NCBI GenBank assembly: GCA_024516035.1
Contig: CM044959.1
Span: forward strand, 15,649,298 to 15,713,297
Length of the DNA stretch: 64,000 nt
DNA from: Bactericera cockerelli
Lineage: Eukaryota > Arthropoda > Insecta > Hemiptera > Triozidae
Reading direction: 5' to 3'
Positions 55,712 through 64,000 of this stretch are shown one piece after another (position 1 is the first letter of the stretch; each line of letters starts with the position of its first letter). The notes under the pieces are model-generated. The model had not been told where the DNA came from. It searched no databases and was given only the letters and a program-made list of their open reading frames with translations. The translations under genes were made by a program, and so were the position numbers.

Positions 55712-55862
55712 GGTTGAGTTTAAGAAGGGTATCCAGTCGTAAGATGTGGAAATTTTTAGAGGAGTACCAGAACCAAATAACCGTAACGATGATGAAGAGG
55801 TTGACCAATGTCGACCCCAAGTAGATTTGAGAAAAGTCAAATTGGAAGAAGAGAAAGAAGAG
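55712..55862 (+). repeat. LINE 3'-end fragment
   Basis: AAGAAGGGTATCCAGTCGTA, then CCAATGTCGACCCCAAGTAG ending an LTNVDPK-stop reading and TTTGAGAAAAGTCAAA. Same family as 7568-7615, 11488-11575, 12475-12545. Confidence 0.6.
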
Positions 55863-57660
55863 ATAATTGTGGTTAAAAAGAACCTTGAGAGGAATTACTC
55901 TCGACTAACCTAATTAAACAAGAAAGAAAACAATATAGAACCTACATAATTATGTGTTTGACTTCCAGACATGCTTGACGCTCGAACTTGCGACTGCAGG
56001 TTAGATCGAGCTATGTTTGTCGCTAAATCAACTCTATGAAAAAAACCAAAAGGTGTTCGTGCGATTTGCATCCCGCAGAACCATCATTTACATCAGAGGA
56101 GCTGAGAGAGCCCATAACACTTCATCATTCCATTCAAAATGTGTGGGGGGTCATTATAATACCTTTACTTATGTGCTCGACAATGAGGAAATATTGCGCA
56201 GTTCCTGCTGGCAACACTGTATTCAGAAACGTACTTTTAGGGGGTCGTTAGGGGGCTAACACTGGCCAAATCCTAGGAAAATTTTAGATCATATAAATAA
56301 GGCGTTTTTTCGTTAGTGTAGTGTACACGTTCGTAAAAAAAGGTGGGTTTTCCAACTTATAAAAGCCAAATAAAGAATAAAAATGTGAATGATGTTCACC
56401 AAACTTTTTTTTTTTTCTTTTTGTGTAGGACATCAACCTTTTCAACTCACTAAAGAAAACGTCCTATTCACATTAAACTTTTTCGATCAAAGAAAAATAA
56501 TTAACGATAAAAAAAAAATAAAAAAAAATATTAACTTTGGTCAAATTGTCTAAAAAAACAAAAACAAACACAATTCTTATTTCTAATATTAGAAATTTCC
56601 GGAAGCAATATCAAAATAATATTTATCTACACTTTTTTTTGGGCATTAATTTTTTGACGAATAAAAATGACCCCTTACTCCCCAAAGATTTCATTCCATA
56701 TTTGGCCCTGACCGTGTCCCACATTGCTAATTTCTTCCTCAGTAGCTGATGTGAAATGTGAGAGATAAATTTAATGCCTGTCCCATTATCTCCCCTTCTA
56801 CAGGGTTCTAATGGGATTTGTTTTTCTCCTGTTGAACAAACAGACTGTTATAAACGTGCACATAGCATCGTTGTCTTTTGGTATTTTTTTTTTTTTTTTT
56901 TTTTTTTCTCTTTTTTTTTCATCCTTCATGGATAGATACCGTTTGTTAGTACTGTGGGAATTAAAACATACATCTGTTGTCAATTTTTTGGAAATTCACA
57001 GAAATGAAATAGAAATTCAACAAATAATGACAGCATAAAGTTATCACAGCACCAGACCAAAATCCTATTATTACAGCGTGCTTTTTCATCCATATAGAAT
57101 AATAAGTCTAGTATTGTCTTTCTTCAGCAGACAGGACGGCACCCCTAATTCAACATAATAAAAAACAAGCTGTAAGGTAACTAAAAAGCGAAACTTGCAA
57201 AAATGTAGAAAATTCTTAGGGGAGAAAATTGCAGAGGATTCATATTTCCCGAGGATAAAGGTTTCCTGTGAGCACTGACCCTTAGCCTTTAATACCTTTT
57301 TTCTTTTGATCTTTTTTACCCAACTTTCCACTCGAGAGAACAAGAATACTTGCCCTCTAAGGGATTTCATTAAACACCTAAATCTGGTAATTGTTTGCAC
57401 TAACCTTTGATCAGTAATTGATGACGTGCGAAGAATTCGCTGGCTCCTTTTTTATAAAAGCTTTTCTAATGAATGTCGAGATTTTGAGGGATCGAGCCAT
57501 ATACGAGATTTTTTAACGTGATTTTTGTTTTTCTTTTACATGAATCATTCATGAATTTTTTGCCTTCTTTTTACTTGAAAAATAAATTCATAAAGGAAAT
57601 TTGTATTCGAAGTTCTTTTTCTAGTAGGAAACTGAACAGGGCGATTTTTTTAAAAATGCT
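55863..57660. other. Non-coding sequence
   Basis: Long T runs at 56405 and 56886-56920. Short frames (for example 56017-56259) have no splice or family support. Confidence 0.35.
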
Positions 57661-57722
57661 GTTAGGTTCGAACCCGCGACTTCTAGAATCTCTGGATTCA
57701 TAGATTGCCGCCTTTACCAATA
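57661..57722 (-). mobile_element. SINE family E head fragment
   Basis: GGTTCGAACCCGCGACTTC (reverse B box) and TAGATTGCCGCCTTTACCAA (reverse A-box side). Body missing. Confidence 0.6.
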
Positions 57723-58145
57723 AAAAGTGAGATAAAGAGACAAATTATGAAAAGTGTGTAATAGAGGGAAAGAGAGAAAGGGAGAGAGAAAGATTGAGAG
57801 TGATAGAGAAAGAGATAGGAGGTATAATATTCCTCCTCTGTTATGGGGCTCCTTCGGTTGACTTTGTTAAAAATGCAAATTCAATATTGCTCAAGTGTAT
57901 TGGAGGAGATAAAAAATTAAAATAAATTATTGGTATCTCCATGTTGGAATACGTAACCAGGGAATTAATCTTCTTTTATTATGACGTATAGTTTATGGGT
58001 TTCGCTGGGTACAATGTTAGCTATAGCTCTGGTTGCCACATAGATGTGGTTATCGAAAGGTTTCAGCATGTTTTATGCCGTGAAATATTGTATTGAGATT
58101 GTAGAATTTATGCTGTCTCTGAATAAATTAAGCTTTTAAGCTTAG
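57723..58145. other. Non-coding sequence
   Basis: GA-rich microsatellite-like stretch at 57765-57830, then AT-rich; no gene. Confidence 0.35.
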
Positions 58146-58345
58146 ACAAAGCCAGCGTCGAAGGCACGTTGAATTCAAGAGTTCTTGTTCTGTCACTGAA
58201 GTTAAGCGAGGTTTAGGATTTGGATGGGTGACCATTTTCAAAATTCCAAACCTCCTGATGCTATGACTGTTTCCCGCCCCACCCAGGCTGGGTACAGTGC
58301 ATTTGAGTAGCCGGTATGTGAGTTTTGATCGAATGGGGCCGATTG
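58146..58345 (+). mobile_element. 5S rRNA-headed SINE copy, clearest head
   Basis: The head reads GGCACGTTGAATTCAAGAGT, TCTTGTTCTGTCACTGAAGT, TAAGCGAGG and ATTTGGATGGGTGACC, matching in order the 5S rRNA segments CACGCTGAATAC, GTTCTCGTCCGATCAC, GAAATTAAGC and TACTTAGATGGG-GACC, with the middle shortened. The body has CCCACCCAGGCTGGGTAC, TTTGAGTAGCCGG and GATCGAATGGGG, the same core as tRNA-headed family C. Confidence 0.8.
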
Positions 58346-59144
58346 ACCAATTAAGGCTAACCACTTCAATTCAAGCCAATGAATTACTTTGGGATCCAAG
58401 TGTCTAAAAGAATGAGATATCAGAAAAGTATATGAATCCTAAAACTGAATGCAAATGGCTTGTTATCATGAAATTATGGGATCCATTTCGCCAGCACCAC
58501 TAACTTTAAAAGCCGAATTTATGCCTCATTTGTTGGAAACTCTTTTAGTGAATACCTACCTCTTATGTATTATATACAATAGCAACCTATAATATTTACC
58601 TAACCTACAAAAATTGACATGAGAATCTTGGGTCGAGCGTCAAATTGTCTCTCGTCTCTCCCAGCTATGATATTACAGTACCGAGTGTGAAACAGTTTGC
58701 TGAAACTTCTGTTGCAAATCTATCTAGCTATTTACCAAAGAAAATGGGCTGAGAATACAGGGAAAAAGATAAATATAAAAGAGAGGGAAAAGAAATAGAG
58801 GAAAGAGCGAGAGAGAGAGTGTAGAAAGAAAAAAAGAAAACTTATTATTATGATGAAAATATGAAGAAGAAGGATAATCAAGAGAACGAATAAAATCAAG
58901 AAGAAGATAGAAGTAAAATAATGCCAGGATGAGACGGAGAGGATGTGTGGCGAAGACAAAGGAAGAGAAATGTGGAGGTGGAGATGTGTACCGAGGAAAA
59001 TGATGTACAAGAAAATGATTTCCACTCTCCACACCTCCTTGTCATTCCTCCTCCTCCTCCTCCTCCTCCTCCTCCTACTCTCCCCAGCTTGAATAAGCAT
59101 TGATAAGAAAAGAAAATTTGTATGTTAAAATGAATGGAACAGAG
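58346..59144. other. Non-coding sequence
   Basis: GA-rich at 58760-58990 and (TCC)n at 59046-59078; frames there are compositional. Confidence 0.35.
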
Positions 59145-59149
59145 CGAGA

Positions 59150-59181
<32 letters not shown>

Positions 59182-59182
59182 T
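59145..59182 (+). repeat. GA microsatellite
   Basis: (GA)n run immediately before the foldback element; a GA run also follows it at 60066-60081, so the element may have inserted into a GA tract. Confidence 0.8.
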
Positions 59183-59189
59183 GTATTTA

Positions 59190-60064
59190 TATATACAGGG
59201 TGGGGCAAAAGTCTGGAAACCCCTGAATAACTTTTGAATGGCTTCTTCTGTAAAATTAAAATTTTGTACGGTAAACCGGGCTAATAAGACCTTCTTTTAG
59301 AGTCGGGTCGATTTTTGTTAACGGCCCCTATGTCGGGGCGGGGGGGGCCAACTTCATTTTTTTAAATACGAACCCCACTTTGCGATACATTTTTGAAAAG
59401 ATCTTTAAATAACAAATACATTGGTGCAAATTTTATTTTTTTAATATTAACTGTTTGCAAATGGCGTCCAACTTTGTGTATGCAGTAAAGTCTGGAAACC
59501 CCTGAATATCTTTCGAAATGGCTTTCTCAGTAAATTTAAAATTGGTTACGGTAATCCTTGGTAATAAGACCTTATATTAGAATGGGACCGATTTTTTTTT
59601 TACCGGCCCCCATTTCGGGTCCAGGGAGGCAACCTCATTTTTTTAAATACAAAACCCTACCTTGCGATACATTTTTGGAAAGGTCTAATTACCCCGACTT
59701 ACCGTGCACAATTTTAAATTTACTGAGAAAGTCCTTTCAAAAGATATTCAGGGGTTTCCAGACTTTACTGCATACACTAAGTTGGACGCCATTTGCAAAC
59801 AGTTGATATTAAAAAAATAAATTTTGCACCAATGTATTTCTTATTTAAAGACCTTTCCAAAAATGTATCGCGAAGTGGGGGTTCGTATTTGAAAAAATGA
59901 AGTTGGCCCCCCTGGCCCCGACATGGGGACCGGTAACAAAAATCGACCCCACTCTAAAAGAAGGTCTTATTAGCCCGGTTTACCTTACAAAATTTTAATT
60001 TTACCGAAAAAGCCATTCGAAAGTTATTCAGGGGTTTCCAGACTTTTGCCCCACCCTGTATATA
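59190..60064. mobile_element. 875-bp foldback element with nested inverted copy
   Basis: Ends TATATACAGGGTGGGGCAAA are inverted at both termini, and the arms are complementary nearly to the centre (about 430 bp each, imperfect). Inside, a second inverted pair (CAGTAAAGTCTGGAAACCCC at 59486 and its reverse near 59770) repeats the terminal motif GTCTGGAAACCCCTGAATA. TA flanks and CAGGGTG ends resemble the MITE at 34365-34770. Frames within are not protein-like. Confidence 0.85.
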
Positions 60065-60344
60065 AAGAGAGAGAGAGAGAAAGTGGGAGGGAGATGGGTA
60101 GAGACTTGAACATCTACTTATGGGACAAAGAATGATGATTACCTACTCTCCGTTACCCCCTCCTCTTCCTCTTTAGCCTCTTTTTTTCCTGAGTTTTTCC
60201 TGTAGGGAAAACCAGGGCAAATGGAGCATCTCCGGGTAAATTCCAATAGACCCTCTTTTCGTGTATTTGGTTCGTGCTTTGGAGTACTGGAAACTGCGAT
60301 CCTACTTGGTCAAATAAAAATAAAATTTGGTTGTTTATTAGTTC

Positions 60345-60450
60345 AGGTCACTTTGGAAACTCACAAACCAGCTTTTCTCATGTCCTGATCTCACTGGACG
60401 TTGCTTAACTTCAGTGACATAATGAGAACTGGTGTATTCAATGACGCCAA
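60345..60450 (-). mobile_element. 5S rRNA-headed SINE fragment
   Basis: Minus strand: GTCATTGAATACACCAGTTC, TCACTGAAGTTAAGCAACG and TCCAGTGAGATCAGGAC, then the body remnant of GGTTTGTGAGTTTCC. Confidence 0.7.
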
Positions 60451-61749
60451 AAAATATCCTGAGACGACATTTTTGTATACACGCTAAAATACGTTCCTTG
60501 GACTTCATGATAAATTATCAGTCAATTCAGTCTATAATGGGGCATCCGTAATGAGCATACTGAAGAAAGAAGACGTTTTTGAAATTTATTATATCATTTG
60601 AATCATTAAAAAAAAAAAAAAAAAAAAATATTTCAATAATTATACTCGTACGTCATAGCTCGCAAAAGTCAGCTGGATTTCCTGATCAACAGGTCCCTAT
60701 CACCCCGCGTTTCCGTAGTTGTACTTTCTTGCTACGCTTTTAGCTTCAAGATTCATTTACACATGAGACTAGAAGATCATTTCGTCCATATAAATATAAT
60801 ATAGGTATGTAGCTTATAGTAATGGAAGTATGTATAGGTATATACATATTCATTGGGATAGGTAACTACCTATTGCAAAACTCTGATGCAAAAAAATAAG
60901 AAAAAATCCGCTTGTCGAGTTTTTTTTTTGCATGTTTCGAAAAACGGTGTACAAGGTGGGGTAAAAATATTTGCACAAATTCCATCCTGTCAAAACGCAC
61001 GCAATCTTCCCTGTCCTGAAATTGCAAAGTTCACAGACATTTCAAGATCCATTTTATTCCATCCAATGGCATTTCTTGGATTTAAATTTAATCTTCTTGA
61101 AATGTTTTGAAAAATTATACTTGTCTGAATAAGAATGTATACCGTCTGGTAAAGTATAAACTGTATAGGGTTAATGAACCATTGTATTAAAAATAAGCTC
61201 ACAACACAGAAATGTTTCTTAGAAAAGTAACAATTAAAGGGACTTAAATTTCTTGTGAAATTATCGACGTACCTAATTCTTACAAGTTTCATTGTTATTC
61301 TATTTGATGTCAGGATACATTGTTATTCTATTTGATGTCAGGATACTGAAAGAATTCAAAATCTTTGAATTCAAAGTTCGATTATTCAAAATCTTTGATT
61401 TAAAAGACCATTCATTAGAGGTATAATTATTTTAATTATCTTGTGCTTAGGTAGGACAAAAGACACGAGTACTTACAAAATATTTCTATTTCTATCGAGT
61501 CGTAACTTTCAATTCATTACAAATTAATAAATAAAGTCAACATTTGGAAAGTTTATGATCCATTGAAAGATTTTCTTTTTTTTAATTTTTCTCAGAGTAA
61601 GTCTATCGGTTCTTAAAAAAAAACATGAACAATAATAATTACAATCATCTAACGACATAGAATATACATATTTCATATTTAAATAAAATTATTTACAAAT
61701 AAGAAATTTTAGATTTTAACATCCTTTTCAACTGATAAGGTTATATCGA
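60451..61749. other. Non-coding sequence
   Basis: A20 run near 60608-60628. A short tandem repeat at 61293-61342 (TTCATTGTTATTC / TTTGATGTCAGGATAC twice). No gene. Confidence 0.4.
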
Positions 61750-62095
61750 GATTGGGGTTTTACCCTCCATTCGCTGGAGACTTACCGATCTCAGTAGCTC
61801 GATCGAGAAGGCGACGGGTGCAGACTTCTAACCTGGAGGTCGGTGGTTCGAACCCTATTTCAGCGAACATTTAGCAGCGTGAGATTGACTAGTTGTGACA
61901 TCACGAAAGTGAATAACACAAATATGTTATCTTGTTTACTTATCAACCAGCTGTCAACAATAAAGTGACCCAGTCAGGGTTGAAGAGGGAATAATGAGGT
62001 TTCGAATTGGGAATAGTCACCCATCCAAGTTCTAACCTCGCTGGACGTTGTCTTTTAGTGACAGAACGAGAATTGCCGTATGCAACATGCCATCT
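61750..62095 (-). mobile_element. 5S rRNA-headed SINE, interrupted by family A
   Basis: Right end (minus): GCATACGGCAATTCTCGTTC, TGTCACTAAAAGACAACG, CCAGCGAGGTTAGAACTTGG, ATGGGTGAC: a good 5S match including the intermediate region. Body continues to 61936, is split by the family A copy, and resumes at 61750-61790 (TTTACCCTCCATTCGCTGG). Confidence 0.75.
61791..61935 (+). mobile_element. SINE family A nested in a 5S-headed SINE
   Basis: Complete copy: GATCTCAGTAGCTCGATCG, CTGGAGGTCGGTGGTTCGAA, body and AATAACACAAATATG. Short ACTTA repeats at both edges may be the target-site duplication. Confidence 0.75.
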
Positions 62096-62189
62096 GTCTC
62101 TTGTTTAGTGTAATCAGCAAAAAAGGAGTATGTATATCCAAAGTTGTAAACCTGTACTTTCTACACACATGATACTTTCTTCCTTTTTT

Positions 62190-62207
62190 TCTCTCTCTCT
62201 CTGTCTC

Positions 62208-62263
<56 letters not shown>

Positions 62264-62289
62264 TCCCTCTCTCTCTGTCTCTGTGTCTT

Positions 62290-62330
<41 letters not shown>
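62190..62330 (+). repeat. CT microsatellite
   Basis: (CT)n with minor interruptions, 140 bp; followed by CT-rich DNA to 62640. All frames are compositional. Confidence 0.9.
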
Positions 62331-62332
<2 letters not shown>

Positions 62333-63104
62333 ATGTATTTTTTCACTCAATGGAAAGTCTTTTGTTGTTGTTAATGCATAAATTCCTTGTTCCCTCCGTC
62401 TCGCTTTCAACAATATTTGTTACATTTTATACCCATCAAACATTCTTCCCTACTCTCTCTCTCCCTTCTCCTTCTGATCCTTCTTCCTCTCGTACTCTCT
62501 CTCCCTCTCCCCTTTCCATCTCTCTTTTACCTCCTACCTATTCATATCTTTTCCCTCTGCATACCCTCTTACTAAATTTTCTTCTCTCCCTCCTATTTTC
62601 TCTCTCTCTCTATCTAATTCTTTTCCCAAGCCTCTCTTACGAGAACACAATAAACATGTTAGAAGTATTCCATCTGCTCAGTGCTCATGTATTACAAAGT
62701 ATTACACATTTAGCATAAAGCGCGCTAAGTTGGGATTATGAAAACAACATAATGTCTTCACGATATTAGTCGTTAGAGAGAGCTTTGTTTTTTATTTTCC
62801 CAGAATTTCAACCCGAACACAAAACTTTCATGAAATGAGAGTAACTTATTTATGTAAAACATACATAATTCATATACATAAATAACATTCTATGTGTGTT
62901 GAAGGGAAAGTTTTAAGTGAAATGGTTTGGGAATTCGAAGGGCCCGGGGGTTGCTACGATTCTGTTCTTACCTAAGTTATCTGCTCTCAAAATTCTCTCG
63001 TTTATAACAAAAGAAACTTGTTTGATGAGGTACTTGAAGAAAATTATTTCCACCAACAGTTGAAGGACATTTTGACACAGTAAAATGGTTCAGACTTGGT
63101 GTCA
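62331..63104. other. Non-coding sequence
   Basis: CT-rich then AT-rich; no gene. Confidence 0.35.
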
Positions 63105-63255
63105 TGTGGTACGTTGAATACAACAGTTCTTGTTAGATCGCTGAAGATAAGCTACGTCCAGCGAGGTAAGGAGTCGAAACACCCAGGTTCGACTTTATAG
63201 TACCTCGCTTACCGTACTCTTATCCGAAATCAGGCTGGGTGATTTTTATATGATA
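63105..63255 (+). mobile_element. 5S rRNA-headed SINE copy, diverged
   Basis: TACGTTGAATACAACAGTTC, TTGTTAGATCGCTGAAGAT, AAGCTACGTCCAGCGAGG then a degraded body with AATCAGGCTGGGTGA. Confidence 0.7.
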
Positions 63256-63507
63256 TATCACCTATTTAATTATTCTTTTCACAAAACTGAATGACTCGTA
63301 TAGTTATCTGAGCTCCATAGACACCTAAGAACCGTTCTTCTAACCGTTGTCATGAGAGATGGGACATTATTACCTTGCTTGATATCATGAAAAAACACAA
63401 AATTATAAGACTTCATTATGAAAATGCACGGTACGTTCGTATTACCATCTTATATACAGAGAGTATTCATATAATATTGTATATCTTTGTATTTAATATA
63501 GTGTTCA

Positions 63508-63642
63508 AGTAGTTTGATCGATAAGGCTGCGGACTTGTAACCTGGAGGTCGGTGGTTCAAGTCCCGGTTTCAGCGTAGATTTAGTAAAGCGAGTTTGAGT
63601 AGTTATGATATCACAAAAGTAATTAACACAAATATGATAGTG
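63508..63642 (+). mobile_element. SINE family A copy, near full length
   Basis: AAGTAGTTTGATCGATAAGG, GGACTTGTAACCTGGAGGTC, GGTTCAAGTCCCGG, TAGATTTAGTAAAGCGAG, AATTAACACAAATATGATA. Confidence 0.85.
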
Positions 63643-63654
63643 TTCAACTAAATT

Positions 63655-63712
63655 AGAGCTTTATTTAGACTCTCAGCGCAAGACAGGTAGTCCCATTATG
63701 CCATCAGTTTGT
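63655..63712 (+). repeat. Repeat H copy
   Basis: TTTATTTAGACTCTCAGCGC and AAGACAGGTAGTCCCATTAT, as at 17808. Confidence 0.65.
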
Positions 63713-63819
63713 AATTGATCAGTTAACTGATAGAAAACTAGCTGCCTGCTGTCCTGATATCGGCCTTATTGATTTCAAACCTGATGATGTTCTGAAGTAG
63801 CAGAATAAGATTTCCAAAG

Positions 63820-64000
63820 AGTGCGCGATTAGCTCAGTGGTTAACACTTTGAGTCCCAGAGCTGGGATCGGCGAGTGAGCACGAGGGACCACAAATTTCA
63901 GAACCCAACACTCATACATTGCTCTCAAAGACCACTAGAACCTATTCCCTATGAGAAACACATAGAAACGAATACCATAGAGAGTACTCATGTCTTCAAA
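63820..64000 (+). mobile_element. tRNA-like head at the window edge
   Basis: GCGCGATTAGCTCAGTGG is an A-box match followed by TTAACACTTTGAGTCC. The B box is not conserved (gggatcggcga). Probably another SINE family, cut by the window end. Confidence 0.45.

Noticed and set aside
59558..59806. 82-codon frame
   Set aside because: Lies in the arms and centre of the foldback element.
62114..62413. Arg/Glu repeat frame
   Set aside because: Direct translation of a CT/GA microsatellite.

Overview
The window is eukaryotic, AT-rich, intron-bearing and dense in repeats. Its one confidently recognisable host gene encodes an insect odorant receptor (7tm_6 family), so the source is an insect. A large-genome order such as Hemiptera would fit the repeat load, but the order cannot be fixed from this sequence. 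There are no bacterial-style operons, CRISPR arrays or intact structural RNA genes.

Host coding content is sparse. (1) A minus-strand exon at 7893-8937 encodes an unusual cysteine-rich protein built from three 8-cysteine repeats. Two short plus-strand exon candidates with matching phase lie just beyond its stop (7463-7526, 7655-7702). (2) The odorant receptor lies at 15022-17595 in five blocks. Its first block carries a one-base frame break. Its last coding exon is split by a tRNA-derived SINE with a 14-bp target-site duplication; the insertion creates a GT...AG interval that, if spliced, restores the frame exactly. (3) An isolated signal-peptide exon lies at 41916-42033.

The rest is mostly transposable-element and tandem-repeat sequence. 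Autonomous-type remains are a 5'-truncated non-LTR retrotransposon with a long open RT frame (28534-30942), a decayed RT C-terminus (14250-14582), a decayed RNase H/C-terminal cysteine segment (49035-49352), and several LINE 3' ends. SINEs are very diverse: at least five tRNA-headed families (named A-E here) and one 5S-rRNA-headed family. The 5S-headed family shares its body with the tRNA-Gly-headed family C. Inverted-repeat elements include a 154-bp-arm palindrome (47705-48038), an 875-bp foldback (59190-60064), a 406-bp TA-flanked MITE (34365-34770) nested in a 2.2-kb TIR element (33157-35353), and a small TIR family (42166, 53234).

Tandem arrays include a 32-bp purine-rich minisatellite (26937-28378), a 45-bp array with a 175-bp higher-order period flanked by inverted motifs (38709-39650), an A-rich irregular array (37800-38090), and several CT/GA tracts. 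Boundaries of diverged repeats are approximate, and all family assignments come from reading the sequence, without database searches.
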